Positions 7,207-16,812 of a stretch of 64,000 bases of DNA are shown here, in pieces (the first letter of the stretch is position 1; each line of letters opens with the position of its first letter). Source of the stretch: Aestuariivirga sp. Its GTDB lineage: Bacteria > Pseudomonadota > Alphaproteobacteria > Rhizobiales > Aestuariivirgaceae. The stretch is from the NCBI RefSeq assembly GCF_020252405.1, contig NZ_JADCDA010000001.1:1-64000 (forward strand). The letters are read 5' to 3'. Both the position numbers and the translations under genes were made by a program. Below the pieces are notes generated by a model that did not search any database, was not told the origin of the DNA, and saw only the letters and a program-made list of their open reading frames with translations.

Positions 7207-8205
7207 ATGCTCAGACGTACATTCATGGCCGCCGCTGCGGCCCTGGCCATCACCGCGGGGGCGGCGCTGGCGGATGAAGCGAGGCCCGCCATCGTGTTCG
7301 ACATCGGCGGCAAGTTCGACAAGTCGTTCAACGAAAGCATGTTCAACGGCGCGGAGAAGTTCAAGGCTGAGACCGGCATCGCCTATGGCGAGTTCGAGAT
7401 CGCCCAGGAAGCCCAGCGCGAGCAGGCCATCCGCAACTTCGCCGACCAGGGCTATTCGCCCATCATCGCGGCGGGCTTCGCCCAGGCCGCGGCGGTCGAG
7501 AAGGTCGCCAAGGAATATCCGGACCTCAAGTTCGCCATCGTCGACATGGTGGTGGACCTGCCCAATGTCCAGTCCATCGTGTTCAAGGAAAACGAGGGCT
7601 CCTACCTCGTGGGCCTCCTTGCCGGCATGGCGTCGAAGTCCGGCAAGGTCGGCTTCGTGGGCGGCATGGACATTCCGCTGATCCGCAAGTTCGGCTGCGG
7701 CTATGCGCTGGGCGTGAAGGCCGCCAGGCCCGACGCCGTCATTTTCCAGAACATGACGGGTGACACGGGTGCGGCGTGGAACGACCCGGTCAAGGGCGGC
7801 GAAATCGCCAAGGGCCAGATGGCCCAGGGCGCGGACGTGATCTACGCCGCCGCCGGCGCCACGGGCCTCGGCGTGCTGCAGGCCGCGGCTGACGGCGGCG
7901 CGCTGTCGATCGGCGTTGACGCCAACCAGAACCATCTCCACCCCGGCAAGGTCCTCACCTCCATGCTGAAGCGCGTGGACGTCGCCGTCTACAACGTGAT
8001 GAAGGGCGGCAATGCCGGCTTCAAGCCCGGCATCCAGGCGCTGGGACTGGCCGAGGACGGCGTGGGCGTGGCCATGGACGACAACAACAAGCCGCTGATC
8101 ACGCCCGAGATGCTGGCGGCCGTCGAGACGGCCAAGGCCGCCATCATCGCCGGCACGATCAAGGTCCACGACTACACCCAGGACAACACCTGCCCCGTGC
8201 AGTAA
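7207..8205 (+). CDS. BMP family nucleoside-type ABC substrate-binding protein
   Basis: Periplasmic ligand-binding protein of 332 residues in the BMP/PnrA (Med) family, which binds purine and other nucleosides. A signal peptide is visible (RRTFMAAAAALAITAGAALA, cleavage near residue 22), then IVFDIGGKFDKSFNESMF, the classic N-terminal BMP signature. DVIYAAAGATGLGVLQAA and SIGVDANQN follow. ATG 7207 has GGGAG 6 nt upstream. The next genes encode a matching ATPase, two permeases and four nucleoside catabolic enzymes, which makes nucleosides the likely ligand. Confidence 0.9.
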   Translation: MLRRTFMAAAAALAITAGAALADEARPAIVFDIGGKFDKSFNESMFNGAEKFKAETGIAYGEFEIAQEAQREQAIRNFADQGYSPIIAAGFAQAAAVEKVAKEYPDLKFAIVDMVVDLPNVQSIVFKENEGSYLVGLLAGMASKSGKVGFVGGMDIPLIRKFGCGYALGVKAARPDAVIFQNMTGDTGAAWNDPVKGGEIAKGQMAQGADVIYAAAGATGLGVLQAAADGGALSIGVDANQNHLHPGKVLTSMLKRVDVAVYNVMKGGNAGFKPGIQALGLAEDGVGVAMDDNNKPLITPEMLAAVETAKAAIIAGTIKVHDYTQDNTCPVQ

Positions 8206-8218
8206 TCGGCGAAGGCCA

Positions 8219-8362
8219 GTTCCTTCTCCCGTCGCAACGCGACGGGAGAAGGCGCCCGAAGGGCGGATGAGGGCTCTTTCAGCCAGCACGACTAGCGGAC
8301 ACACGCCCTCATCCGTCGCTGCGCGCCACCTTTTCCCATTGCTTCGCAACGGGAGAAGGCAA
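8219..8362. repeat. Interspersed inverted repeat between binding protein and ATPase genes
   Basis: Two segments related by inversion: CCTTCTCCCGTCGC with GACGGGAGAAGG and GGCGGATGAGGG on the left, then CCCTCATCCGTCGCTGCGC and AACGGGAGAAGG on the right. Such CTTCTCCC/CCTCATCC elements are common intergenic repeats in Hyphomicrobiales. Its place after the binding-protein gene could protect or limit the upstream mRNA. Confidence 0.6.
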
Positions 8363-8385
8363 ATCGACAATAGAACGGGAACGGC

Positions 8386-9903
8386 ATGACTCCCGCCATC
8401 GAACTCTTACGGATCGACAAGCGCTTCGGCTCCGTCCACGCCAACAAGGACGTGTCGCTGGCGATCGCACCCGGCTCCATTCACGGCATCATCGGCGAGA
8501 ACGGCGCGGGCAAGTCGACGCTGATGTCCATCCTGTTCGGCTTCTATCAGGCCGACTCGGGCGAAATCCGGGTGAAGGGCCGGCCCGTCAGGATCCGCTC
8601 TTCCTCCGATGCCATCGCCCACGGCATCGGCATGGTCCACCAGCACTTCATGCTGGTCGAGCCCTTCACCGTTCTGGAGAACGTGGTGCTGGGCGCGGAG
8701 GGCGGCCTGCTCATCGGACCGGCGCTGGCCAGGGCCCGCGCCGAGCTCACGCGGCTCGCCAGGGACTATGAGCTCGAGGTCGACCCGGACGCCGTCGCCG
8801 GCGAATTGCCCGTCGGCCTGCAGCAGCGCGTCGAAATCCTGAAAGCCCTTTTCAGGGGCGCGGAGACCCTGATCCTCGACGAGCCCACCGGTGTCCTCAC
8901 GCCGGACGAGGCCCGCCACCTGTTCCGCATCCTCCGTACACTGAAGGACCAGGGCAAGACCGTCATCCTCATCACCCACAAGCTGCGCGAGATCATGGCC
9001 ATCACGGACCGCGTCTCGGTCATGCGCCGGGGCGAGCTTGTCGCCACGCGCGGGACGAAAGCCACCACCGTGGAGGAACTGGCCGAGCTGATGGTCGGCC
9101 GCCATGTGCTGCTGCGCGTCGAGAAGGGCCCCTCCAGGCCGGGCGAAACCGTGCTTGAGGTGAGGAACCTCACCTGGAAGGACGGGAAGGGCATCGCCCG
9201 GGTGGACAATGTCTCCTTCTCCGTCCGGAAGGGCGAGATCCTCGGCATCGCCGGGGTCTCCGGCAATGGCCAGTCGGAATTGCTCGACGTGATCGCCGGC
9301 ATCGCGCGGCCCGCCTCGGGCCAGGTGATCTTCGAGGGCAAGGACATCGGCATATTGGGCGACCCGCGCCACGTGCGCGCCGAGGGCCTCGCCCATGTGC
9401 CGGAGGACCGCCAGCACCGCGGCCTCATCGGCTCCTTCGATGCCGCCGAAAGCGCCATCCTCGGCTGGCACCATCTCGACCCGCTGGGCAAGGGCTTCCG
9501 CCTCGACCGCGGCAAGGTCGTGGCGCGGGCCAGGGCCTTGATGGAGGAGTTCGACGTCCGCCCGCCGGACCCGCTGCTGAGGTCCTCCAAGTTTTCCGGC
9601 GGCAATCAGCAGAAGCTGATCATCGCGCGCGAGATCACGTCCAACCCCGATCTCCTCATCGTCGGCCAGCCGACGCGTGGCGTCGATATCGGGGCCATCG
9701 AATACATCCACAAGCGCATCATCCAGCTGCGCGACGAGGGAAAGGCCGTGCTTCTCGTCTCCGTCGAGCTCGACGAAATCCGCTCGCTCTCCGACCGCAT
9801 CCTCGTCATGTTCGCCGGCCGCGTGATGGGCGAGCGCGGCCCGGGCGCTGACGAGCGCGAACTGGGCCTGCTCATGGCCGGCGTTGCGAAGGACGCCGCC
9901 TGA
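8386..9903 (+). CDS. Nucleoside-type ABC transporter ATP-binding protein (double ATPase)
   Basis: Energy-coupling protein of 505 residues with two tandem ABC domains, like RbsA/NupA/YufO. The first has Walker A GENGAGKS (37-44) and Walker B ETLILDEPTGVL with signature region LPVGLQQRVEI. The second has the degenerate Walker A GVSGNGQSE, as is normal for this family, and signature FSGGNQQKLIIARE. The pattern of one active and one degenerate site is therefore not a defect. It overlaps the next gene by one base (TGATG). Confidence 0.92.
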   Translation: MTPAIELLRIDKRFGSVHANKDVSLAIAPGSIHGIIGENGAGKSTLMSILFGFYQADSGEIRVKGRPVRIRSSSDAIAHGIGMVHQHFMLVEPFTVLENVVLGAEGGLLIGPALARARAELTRLARDYELEVDPDAVAGELPVGLQQRVEILKALFRGAETLILDEPTGVLTPDEARHLFRILRTLKDQGKTVILITHKLREIMAITDRVSVMRRGELVATRGTKATTVEELAELMVGRHVLLRVEKGPSRPGETVLEVRNLTWKDGKGIARVDNVSFSVRKGEILGIAGVSGNGQSELLDVIAGIARPASGQVIFEGKDIGILGDPRHVRAEGLAHVPEDRQHRGLIGSFDAAESAILGWHHLDPLGKGFRLDRGKVVARARALMEEFDVRPPDPLLRSSKFSGGNQQKLIIAREITSNPDLLIVGQPTRGVDIGAIEYIHKRIIQLRDEGKAVLLVSVELDEIRSLSDRILVMFAGRVMGERGPGADERELGLLMAGVAKDAA

Positions 9904-11009
9904 TGCGGATGCGCGGCGAGCTTCCGCACTGGGTCGATGTCGGGCTGATCCCGCTCATCAACCTCGCCGTGGCGCTCATCGTTTCGGGGCTGGTGGTGCT
10001 GATCATCGGCGAGAACCCCTTCGAGGCCATGTGGATCATGATCGAGGGGTCTCTCGGCTCGCTCAAGGGCTGGGGCTACATGCTGTACTATGCCACCAAC
10101 TTCGTCTTCACCGGCCTCGCCGTGGCGGTGGCCTTCCATGCCGGCCTCTTCAACATCGGCGGCGAGGGCCAGGCCTATATGGCGGGCGTGGGCGCCGCCA
10201 CGGTGGGCCTCGGGCTCGAATGGCTGCCGTGGCCCATCCTGCTGCCGCTCGCCATTTTCGCCTCCATGGCCATGGGCGCCTTCTGGGCCTGGATCCCCGG
10301 CGTGCTGCAGGCCAGGCGCGGCAGCCACATCGTGATCACCACGATCATGTTCAACTTCATCGCGGCGAGCCTCGTCGGATACCTGATCAATTACTGGTTC
10401 CGCCCGGTGGGCAAGATGGCGGTGGAGAGCCGCGAGATCACCGGGGCCTATATCCTCAGCGCCCGGGAAGTGGCGCGCGAGTTCTTCGGCGTGAGGATCG
10501 CCTCGTCGCCGCTGAACTTCTCGGTGTTCCTCGCCCTCATCGCGGCCTGGGCCGTGTGGTATCTCCTCTGGCGCACCAGGCTCGGCTATGAAATCCGCGC
10601 GCTGGGCGCCAACCCCGCCGCCGCCGTCTATGCCGGCATCAGGCCGGACCGGATCATCATCATCGCCATGACCATATCGGGCGCGCTGGCGGGCCTGATG
10701 GCGGTGAACGAAATCCTCGGCGTGCAGCACCGGCTGCTGCTCGGTTATGTCGGCGGCGCGGGCTTCGTCGGAATCGCGGTGGCGCTCATGGGCCGCTCGC
10801 ATCCCGTCGGCATCATGCTCGCCGCCATGCTCTTCGGGCTGCTCTACCAGGGCGGCTCTGAACTTTCCTTCGCCAGGCCCGGGATCAACCGCGACATGGT
10901 GGTGGTGATCCAGGGTCTCGTCATCCTGTTCATGGGGGCGCTGGAATATGCCTTCCGGCCGGCCCTCTCCGCGCTCCTCTATCCCTTGGGCGGGGAGGCC
11001 AACCGGTGA
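9903..11009 (+). CDS. Nucleoside-type ABC transporter permease 1
   Basis: Inner-membrane permease of 368 residues in the BPD_transp_2 family (NupB/YufP type). Many hydrophobic segments are visible (e.g. LINLAVALIVSGLVVLIIGE, LLPLAIFASMAMGAFWAWIP). A characteristic cytoplasmic loop reads LGANPAAAVYAGIRPDRIII, with NIGGEGQAYMAG near the N-terminal third. It starts in the stop of the ATPase gene and overlaps the second permease by four bases (GTGA), so the three subunits are translationally coupled. Confidence 0.92.
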   Translation: MRMRGELPHWVDVGLIPLINLAVALIVSGLVVLIIGENPFEAMWIMIEGSLGSLKGWGYMLYYATNFVFTGLAVAVAFHAGLFNIGGEGQAYMAGVGAATVGLGLEWLPWPILLPLAIFASMAMGAFWAWIPGVLQARRGSHIVITTIMFNFIAASLVGYLINYWFRPVGKMAVESREITGAYILSAREVAREFFGVRIASSPLNFSVFLALIAAWAVWYLLWRTRLGYEIRALGANPAAAVYAGIRPDRIIIIAMTISGALAGLMAVNEILGVQHRLLLGYVGGAGFVGIAVALMGRSHPVGIMLAAMLFGLLYQGGSELSFARPGINRDMVVVIQGLVILFMGALEYAFRPALSALLYPLGGEANR

Positions 11010-11953
11010 ACCTCTATATCGAACTTCTCGCCTCGACGATCCGCATGAGCGTGCCGCTGATCCTCGCCTGCATCGCCGGCCTCTGGTCGGAGCGGGCGGG
11101 CATCGTCGACATCGGGCTCGAGGGCAAGATGCTGATCGCCGCCTTCGCCGCCGCCTCGGCCTCCGCCGTGTTCGGTTCGGCCTGGATCGGCCTCTTCTGC
11201 GCCATCCTCGCCTCGCTCGCCTTCGCGCTGGTGCATGGCTATGCCGCGATCAATCAGCGCGGCAATCAGGTGGTCTCGGGGGTCGCCATCAACATGCTCG
11301 CCGCCGGATTGGCCGTGGTGCTGGGCAACGAATGGTTCAGGGAAGGCGGCCGCACGCCCGCCCTGCCGCCTGAAGGCCGCTTCCTGCCCTTCCAGTTCCC
11401 GGCGCTGGACGGGCTTCCGGCGGTCGGGCCGCTGGTCCGCATCTTCCTCGAGCACTCGATCCTCGCCTATGTCGCCTTTGCGCTCGTGCCGCTCACCGCC
11501 TGGGCGCTGGCCCGCACCCGCTTCGGGCTCAGGCTGCGCGCGGTGGGCGAGAACCCGCATGCGGTGGATACGGCGGGCATCCCGGTCGCGGCCCTGCGTT
11601 ATCGCGCGGTCATCATCGCCGGCGTGCTGTGCGGCGTGGCCGGGGCCTATGTCTCCACCTCCCTGTCCTCGAGCTTCGTGCGCGACATGACGGCGGGCGG
11701 GGGCTTCATGGCGCTGGCGGCCCTGATCTTCGCCAACTGGCGCGCCTGGCCGGCACTCGGCGCCTGCCTGCTCTTCGGCTTTCTGCAGGCCATCGGCAAT
11801 TTCGCACAAGGTGCCTCGGTCGGGGGCTTCCAGATTCCGGTGCAGTTCATCAACATGCTGCCCTATGTGCTCACCGTGGTGCTGCTCGCCGGCTTCATCG
11901 GCAAGTCGGTTCCGCCGCGCGCCTCGGGCCTGCCCTATGTGAAGGACCGCTGA
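11006..11953 (+). CDS. Nucleoside-type ABC transporter permease 2
   Basis: Second BPD_transp_2 permease, 315 residues (NupC/YufQ type). It starts with GTG inside the previous stop. Diagnostic segments are RAGIVDIGLEGKMLIAAF near the N-terminus, NQRGNQVVSGVAINMLAAGL, and the loop RAVGENPHAVDTAGI. Together with the 368-residue permease it forms the membrane pore of the nucleoside importer. The stop at 11953 is followed at once by cdd. Confidence 0.92.
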   Translation: MNLYIELLASTIRMSVPLILACIAGLWSERAGIVDIGLEGKMLIAAFAAASASAVFGSAWIGLFCAILASLAFALVHGYAAINQRGNQVVSGVAINMLAAGLAVVLGNEWFREGGRTPALPPEGRFLPFQFPALDGLPAVGPLVRIFLEHSILAYVAFALVPLTAWALARTRFGLRLRAVGENPHAVDTAGIPVAALRYRAVIIAGVLCGVAGAYVSTSLSSSFVRDMTAGGGFMALAALIFANWRAWPALGACLLFGFLQAIGNFAQGASVGGFQIPVQFINMLPYVLTVVLLAGFIGKSVPPRASGLPYVKDR

Positions 11954-11954
11954 C

Positions 11955-12347
11955 ATGCGTGACCTGGTCGAGGAGGCGAAATCCGCCCGGCTGCGCGCCC
12001 ATGCCCCCTATTCGAAGTTCCTCGTGGGGGCCGCCATGCGCGACGAGTATGGCCGGGTGCATGGCGGCTGCAACATCGAGAACGCCGCCTACCCGCAGGG
12101 CTGGTGCGCGGAGCCCTCCGCCATCTCCGCCCTCATCATGGCGGGTGGCCGCAAGATCACCGAGATCGCGGTGATGGGCAATGGTTCAACCCTCTGCACC
12201 CCCTGCGGCGGCTGCCGCCAGAAGATCCGCGAATTCGCGGCGCCCGGCGTGAGGATCCACTGCTGCACCGAGGCGGGAGAACTGATCCGGACCTTCACGC
12301 TGGAGGAACTGCTGCCATTCTCCTTCGGCCCGGAGAACCTCGCATGA
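11955..12347 (+). CDS. cdd: Cytidine deaminase
   Basis: Converts cytidine and deoxycytidine to uridine and deoxyuridine. The 130-residue small-subunit form has the catalytic and zinc motif CAE (C51, E53) and the zinc pair PCGGC (C84, C87). The substrate region reads YSKFLVGAA and GCNIENAAYP. It starts 2 bp after the permease stop and overlaps punA by four bases, so it belongs to the uptake operon and acts on imported cytidines. Confidence 0.96.
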   Translation: MRDLVEEAKSARLRAHAPYSKFLVGAAMRDEYGRVHGGCNIENAAYPQGWCAEPSAISALIMAGGRKITEIAVMGNGSTLCTPCGGCRQKIREFAAPGVRIHCCTEAGELIRTFTLEELLPFSFGPENLA

Positions 12348-13126
12348 ACGCGCTGGCGGCAAAGCTCGGCGGCCGCGCGCCGAGGACGGCCGTCATTCTG
12401 GGGTCCAGCCTCGGCGATCTCGCCCAGGCGGTGGAGGACGCGCTGGTCATTCCGTATACGGAGCTTCCGGGCTTCCCGGCGCCGGGAGTTTCCGGTCACG
12501 CGGGCAAGCTCTTCGCCGGCCGTCTTGGCGGCAGGGAAGTGGCCGTGCTGGCAGGCCGCGCGCATCCTTACGAATCCGGCAATGCCGCCGTCATGCGCCC
12601 CGCCATCGGGATGCTGAAGGAGGCGGGGATCGAGACGCTGATCCTCACCAATGCCGCGGGAAGCCTTAGCCCCAGGATGCGCCCCGGCTCCATCATGCTG
12701 ATTGCCGACCACATCAATTGTTCCGGCATGAACCCGCTCATCGGCCAGCACGGCGACGAGAACTTCGTGCCGATGACCGATGCCTATGACCCCGCCCTCC
12801 GCCAGCGCTTCCATGCCGCCGCGAAGGCCGAGGGCATCCTGCTGCACGAGGGCGTCTATTGCTGGTATTCCGGCCCTTCCTTCGAGACGCCGGCCGAAAT
12901 CCGCATGTTCCAGATCATCGGCGGCTCCGCTGTGGGCATGTCGACGGCGCCCGAAACCATCCTTGCCCGCCGTATCGGCCTCAAGGTCGCGGGCCTCTCG
13001 GTCATCACCAACCTCGCGGCCGGCATCGAGGGCGCCTCGCCCAGCCACGGGGAGACGAAGCGCGAGGGCGCGAGGGCGGCTGAGAAGCTGAAACAGCTCG
13101 TCACCCGCTTCCTGAAGGACGGCTGA
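12344..13126 (+). CDS. punA: Purine-nucleoside phosphorylase
   Basis: Cleaves purine (deoxy)ribonucleosides with phosphate to base and (deoxy)ribose-1-phosphate. The product has 260 residues and resembles the trimeric PNP class: the phosphate-binding GSSLGDLA near the N-terminus, the PNP motif AGRAHPYESG, TNAAGSLSPRM, and GMSTAPETILARR. ATG 12344 overlaps the cdd stop. A longer upstream frame only runs through cdd out of frame. A 5'-methylthioadenosine phosphorylase is a less likely alternative given the neighbours. Confidence 0.92.
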   Translation: MNALAAKLGGRAPRTAVILGSSLGDLAQAVEDALVIPYTELPGFPAPGVSGHAGKLFAGRLGGREVAVLAGRAHPYESGNAAVMRPAIGMLKEAGIETLILTNAAGSLSPRMRPGSIMLIADHINCSGMNPLIGQHGDENFVPMTDAYDPALRQRFHAAAKAEGILLHEGVYCWYSGPSFETPAEIRMFQIIGGSAVGMSTAPETILARRIGLKVAGLSVITNLAAGIEGASPSHGETKREGARAAEKLKQLVTRFLKDG

Positions 13127-13127
13127 G

Positions 13128-14435
13128 ATGCTGCCGCAGGAGTTGATCCGCCGGAAGCGCGATGGCGCCTCGCTCAAGCGCGGGGACGTGAAGGACTTCA
13201 TCGATGGCCTTGCCTCGGGTGCGGTCTCCGAGGGCCAGGTGGCGGCCTTCGCCATGGCGGTGTTCTTCCGCGGCATGAGCCGGGAGGAGGCGGTGGGACT
13301 GACCCTTGCCATGCGCGATTCCGGCGCCGTGCTGCGGTGGGACCTGCCGGGGCCGGTCGTCGACAAGCATTCCTCCGGCGGCATCGGCGACAATATCTCG
13401 CTCATGCTCGCCCCCATGCTGGCGGCCTGCGGCTGTTACGTGCCGATGATCTCGGGGCGCGGCCTCGGCCACACCGGCGGCACGCTGGACAAGCTCGATT
13501 CCATTCCGGGCTATGCCACCCAGCCGGGGCTTGACCTGTTCCGCCGCGCCACGCGCGAGGCGGGCTGCGCCATCATCGGCCAGACCGCCGATCTCGCCCC
13601 CGCCGACAAGCGCCTCTATGGCATCCGCGACGTGACGGCGACGGTGGAGTCCGTGCCGCTCATCACCGCGTCGATCCTGTCGAAGAAGCTTGCCGCCGGC
13701 CTTGGCCACCTCGTGCTGGACGTGAAGATGGGCTCCGGCGCCTTCATGACGCGCATGGCCGATGCCGAGGCGCTGGCCGAAAGTCTGGTCGATGTCGCCA
13801 ATGGCGCGGGCCTTCCGGCGACGGCGCTGATCACCGGCATGAGCGAGCCTCTGGCGCCCTGCGCCGGCAATGCGCTGGAAGTGGCGCATGCCGCCGAATT
13901 CCTCCTCGGCCGCCGCGGCGACGCGCGCGTCATGGACATCGCCCTGGCGCTCGGCGCCGAACTGCTGCTGAGCGCCGGGATCGAGCAGGAGCAGACGGCG
14001 GCCCGCGCGCGCCTCGCCGCCGCGCTCGCCTCGGGCAAGGCCGCCGAACATTTTGACCGCATGGTGCGGGCGCTGGGGGGACCGGGGGATTTCCTCTCCG
14101 CTCATGCCAGGCACCTCGCCGCCGCGCCCATCATCCGTCCGGTCTGTTCCGGCCAGCAGGGCTTCGTCTCGTCCATTCATACGCGCGAGCTGGGCCTCGC
14201 CGTGATCGAGCTCGGCGGCGGGCGGCGCGTTGCATCGGATGCGATCGACCATCGCGTCGGCCTTTCCGAACTGCTCGGCAATGGCGCGCGCGTCGAGCCT
14301 TCGCAACCCCTGTGCCTTGTCCATGCCGCCAGCGAAGAGACTTTCAACAGGGCCGCGGAAATCGTAAAATCCGCTTATGTGATTGGCGGACCCGCCGCGG
14401 CGTCGGCAAACATCCTGGCCCGCATCGCCGGCTGA
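13128..14435 (+). CDS. deoA: Thymidine phosphorylase
   Basis: Phosphorolyses thymidine and deoxyuridine to the base and deoxyribose-1-phosphate. At 435 residues it has the length of E. coli DeoA. The glycosyltransferase family 3 fold shows VDKHSSGGIGDNISLMLAPM (phosphate site) and the signature SGRGLGHTGGTLDKLDSI. The C-terminal domain contains GGGRRVASDAIDHRVGL. It starts 1 bp after punA ends. A pyrimidine-nucleoside phosphorylase is the other possibility within the family. Confidence 0.95.
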   Translation: MLPQELIRRKRDGASLKRGDVKDFIDGLASGAVSEGQVAAFAMAVFFRGMSREEAVGLTLAMRDSGAVLRWDLPGPVVDKHSSGGIGDNISLMLAPMLAACGCYVPMISGRGLGHTGGTLDKLDSIPGYATQPGLDLFRRATREAGCAIIGQTADLAPADKRLYGIRDVTATVESVPLITASILSKKLAAGLGHLVLDVKMGSGAFMTRMADAEALAESLVDVANGAGLPATALITGMSEPLAPCAGNALEVAHAAEFLLGRRGDARVMDIALALGAELLLSAGIEQEQTAARARLAAALASGKAAEHFDRMVRALGGPGDFLSAHARHLAAAPIIRPVCSGQQGFVSSIHTRELGLAVIELGGGRRVASDAIDHRVGLSELLGNGARVEPSQPLCLVHAASEETFNRAAEIVKSAYVIGGPAAASANILARIAG

Positions 14436-14447
14436 AGCGGAGTTCCG

Positions 14448-15638
14448 ATGCCGCGCGCCTTCCTGTTGATCCTCGACTCCTTCGGCATCGGCGGCGCGCC
14501 CGATGCCGCGAGCTTCGGCGACGAGGGGTCGAACACGCTCTGCCACATCTGCGATCACATGAAGCTGCGTGTTCCGCACATGGCCTCGCTCGGGCTGGGG
14601 AAGGCGGCGGCGCTGTCGGCCGGTCGCGATCCGCTGGGCCCGCATCCCCTCATTGGCCAATACGGCGTGGCGCGGGAAGTCTCGCGCGGCAAGGATACGG
14701 TCACCGGACACTGGGAGATTGCGGGCGTTCCGCTGGCCTTCGACTGGGGCTATTTCCCGCACACCGTCCCGGCCTTTCCGCCGGAGCTGATCGAAGGCAT
14801 TGTCCGGGGCGCGAAACTTCCGGGCCTGCTCGCCCTGTGCCATGCCTCGGGCACGCAGGTGATCGAGGATTTCGGCGAGGAGCACATCCGGACGGCCAAG
14901 CCCATCGCCTATACCAGCGCCGACAGCGTGCTGCAGATCGCCGCGCATGAGCGGCACTTCGGGCTGGAGCGCCTTTACGAAGTCTGCCGCGTGGCGCGCG
15001 AGCTCACCTACCCCATGAACATCGGCCGCGTCATCGCCAGGCCCTTTCTCGGCGAGAGGCGCGGAGAATTCAGGCGCACCGGCCACCGCAGGGACTTCGC
15101 GGTGCCGCCGCCCGCGCCGACGCTGCTGAAGGTGCTGAGCGATGCGGGGCGCGATGTCGTGTCGGTCGGAAAGATCGGCGACATCTATGCCCATGCCGGA
15201 ACGGGGCGCGAGATCAAGGTGGCGGGCAACCCCGCCTTGCTCGAAGCGACGCTCGCCAATATGGATGGCTTGAGCGATGGCGGCTTGCTGATGACCAACT
15301 TCGTCGACTTCGACACCGAGTGCGGCCACCGCCGCGATCCAGAAGGCTATGGCAGGCTGCTCGAAGCCTTCGATGCCGAACTGCCGCGCATCCTCGCCAG
15401 GCTGCGCGATGGGGACCTCCTCATCCTCACCGCCGACCATGGCAATGACCCGACGTGGAAAGGCGCCGACCACACGCGCGAGCAGATTCCGGTGATGAGC
15501 TGCATGCGGGGCATGGCGCCCGGCAGCTTCGGCCTGCGGACCAGCTTCGCCGACATCGGCCAGACGATTGCACGGCGCCTCGGCGTCGGCCCGCTCGCCG
15601 CGGGCACTGCCTGGGATATCGCTAATCCTGCCGCTTGA
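14448..15638 (+). CDS. deoB: Phosphopentomutase
   Basis: Interconverts (deoxy)ribose-1-phosphate and -5-phosphate, linking nucleoside breakdown to central metabolism. The 396-residue alkaline-phosphatase-superfamily enzyme has metal ligand D10 in [13 protein letters not shown], the phospho-Thr region [12 protein letters not shown] and the C-terminal metal motif TADHGNDP. It is the last gene of the nucleoside operon. Its 3' end overlaps the convergent choV 3' end by 17 bp (15622-15638). No deoC aldolase gene follows. Confidence 0.96.
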   Translation: MPRAFLLILDSFGIGGAPDAASFGDEGSNTLCHICDHMKLRVPHMASLGLGKAAALSAGRDPLGPHPLIGQYGVAREVSRGKDTVTGHWEIAGVPLAFDWGYFPHTVPAFPPELIEGIVRGAKLPGLLALCHASGTQVIEDFGEEHIRTAKPIAYTSADSVLQIAAHERHFGLERLYEVCRVARELTYPMNIGRVIARPFLGERRGEFRRTGHRRDFAVPPPAPTLLKVLSDAGRDVVSVGKIGDIYAHAGTGREIKVAGNPALLEATLANMDGLSDGGLLMTNFVDFDTECGHRRDPEGYGRLLEAFDAELPRILARLRDGDLLILTADHGNDPTWKGADHTREQIPVMSCMRGMAPGSFGLRTSFADIGQTIARRLGVGPLAAGTAWDIANPAA

Positions 15639-16812
15639 GCACGGCCTGCAATACATGCCTCACGCTTATCGAGCCCAGGAACTTGTCGTTCTCGTCGAAG
15701 ATCGCCACCGGCGCCACATCGGTGTTGTGGATCGCCAGCATCACCACCTTCAGCGAGGCGCCGGGCCTCGCCCAGAACACCGGGCGGTGGCCTTCCTCGA
15801 CCGGAGTTTCCACGTGATCGCATGACACCCAGGTGGCCGGATGGCCATCGCGCTCGGCGGCTGCCACCTTGCCGTCCGGCCCCAGCTGGAAGCGCGTGGT
15901 CTTGCGCTTGTCGAGCCACACCCAGCCCCCGGCGTCGCGCTCGAGTTCGGGCAGCGCCCGCATCACGTTCCATGCGGTGAGCACCGACAGCGGATTCACG
16001 TTGGCGATGAAATCGCGCACATAATCATTGGCGGGCTTCAGCACGATATCTTCCGGCGTGCCGGACTGAACGATGCGTCCGCCTTCCATGATGGTGATGC
16101 GGTTTCCGATCTTGAGCGCTTCCTCAAGGTCGTGGCTGACGAAGAGGATGGTCTTCCTGATTTGGCTTTGCAGCTGCAGGAGTTCGTCCTGCAGCTTGGT
16201 GCGGATCAAGGGATCGAGGGCGGAGAAGGGCTCGTCCATCAGCAGGATCGGCGCTTCCGTGGCAAAGGCGCGGGCCAGCCCGACGCGCTGCTGCATGCCG
16301 CCCGAGAGCTCGTGGACATATTTGTTGGCCCATTGCCCGAGACCGACGAGCTCGAGCTGCTTGTCGACCCTCGCGTTGCGTTCGGCCTCCGGCACGCCGG
16401 CGAGTTCGAGGCCGAAGCCCGCGTTCTCGCGCACCGTGCGCCAGGGCAGCAGGGCGAATTGCTGGAACACCATGGCCACCTGTTTCTGGCGGATGTGCCG
16501 GAGTGTCGCCTGATCGCAGGAGGCGACATCGACCATGCGCCCGCCGTCCTTCACCAGCACCTCGCCGCCCGTCACCTTGTTGAGGCCGTTGACGGCGCGC
16601 AGCAGCGTCGACTTGCCGGAACCCGAAAGCCCCATCAGCACGCTGATCTCGCCCTCGTTCACCGTGAGGCTTGCCTGCGTTGCGCCCAGCACGGCGCCGG
16701 TGCGCCTGAGGATTTCGGAGCGGTCGATGCCGGAATGCGCAAGCTTCAACGCTTCCTCAGTCTTGTCACCGAAGATGATGTCGACGTTCCTGAACGCGAT
16801 GGCGGCGCTCAT
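15622..16812 (-). CDS. choV: Choline ABC transporter ATP-binding protein ChoV
   Basis: ATPase of a ProV/OpuA-type importer, 396 residues. Walker A is GLSGSGKS (61-68), preceded by the ProV-type N-terminal region with [16 protein letters not shown]-loop [13 protein letters not shown], signature [15 protein letters not shown] and Walker [15 protein letters not shown] follow. The C-terminal part (about 280-396) is CBS-like with [18 protein letters not shown] 16812 overlaps the choW stop by four bases. A frame continuing upstream is only the antisense of choW. Choline rather than betaine specificity is inferred from ChoX. Confidence 0.92.
   Translation of the reverse strand: MSAAIAFRNVDIIFGDKTEEALKLAHSGIDRSEILRRTGAVLGATQASLTVNEGEISVLMGLSGSGKSTLLRAVNGLNKVTGGEVLVKDGGRMVDVASCDQATLRHIRQKQVAMVFQQFALLPWRTVRENAGFGLELAGVPEAERNARVDKQLELVGLGQWANKYVHELSGGMQQRVGLARAFATEAPILLMDEPFSALDPLIRTKLQDELLQLQSQIRKTILFVSHDLEEALKIGNRITIMEGGRIVQSGTPEDIVLKPANDYVRDFIANVNPLSVLTAWNVMRALPELERDAGGWVWLDKRKTTRFQLGPDGKVAAAERDGHPATWVSCDHVETPVEEGHRPVFWARPGASLKVVMLAIHNTDVAPVAIFDENDKFLGSISVRHVLQAVLKRQD

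Noticed and set aside
9240-9300. Defect in the second ATPase site of the nucleoside importer
   Set aside because: The GVSGNGQSE form lacks the usual Lys but is the normal state in the RbsA/NupA-type double ATPases.
15622-15638. Overlap of deoB and choV as a sign of a misassembled or truncated end
   Set aside because: Both proteins reach their usual length and end; a 17-bp convergent overlap is plausible.
13101-15656. Minus-strand open frame of about 850 codons over deoA and deoB
   Set aside because: Shadow of two well-defined enzymes in a tight plus-strand operon.
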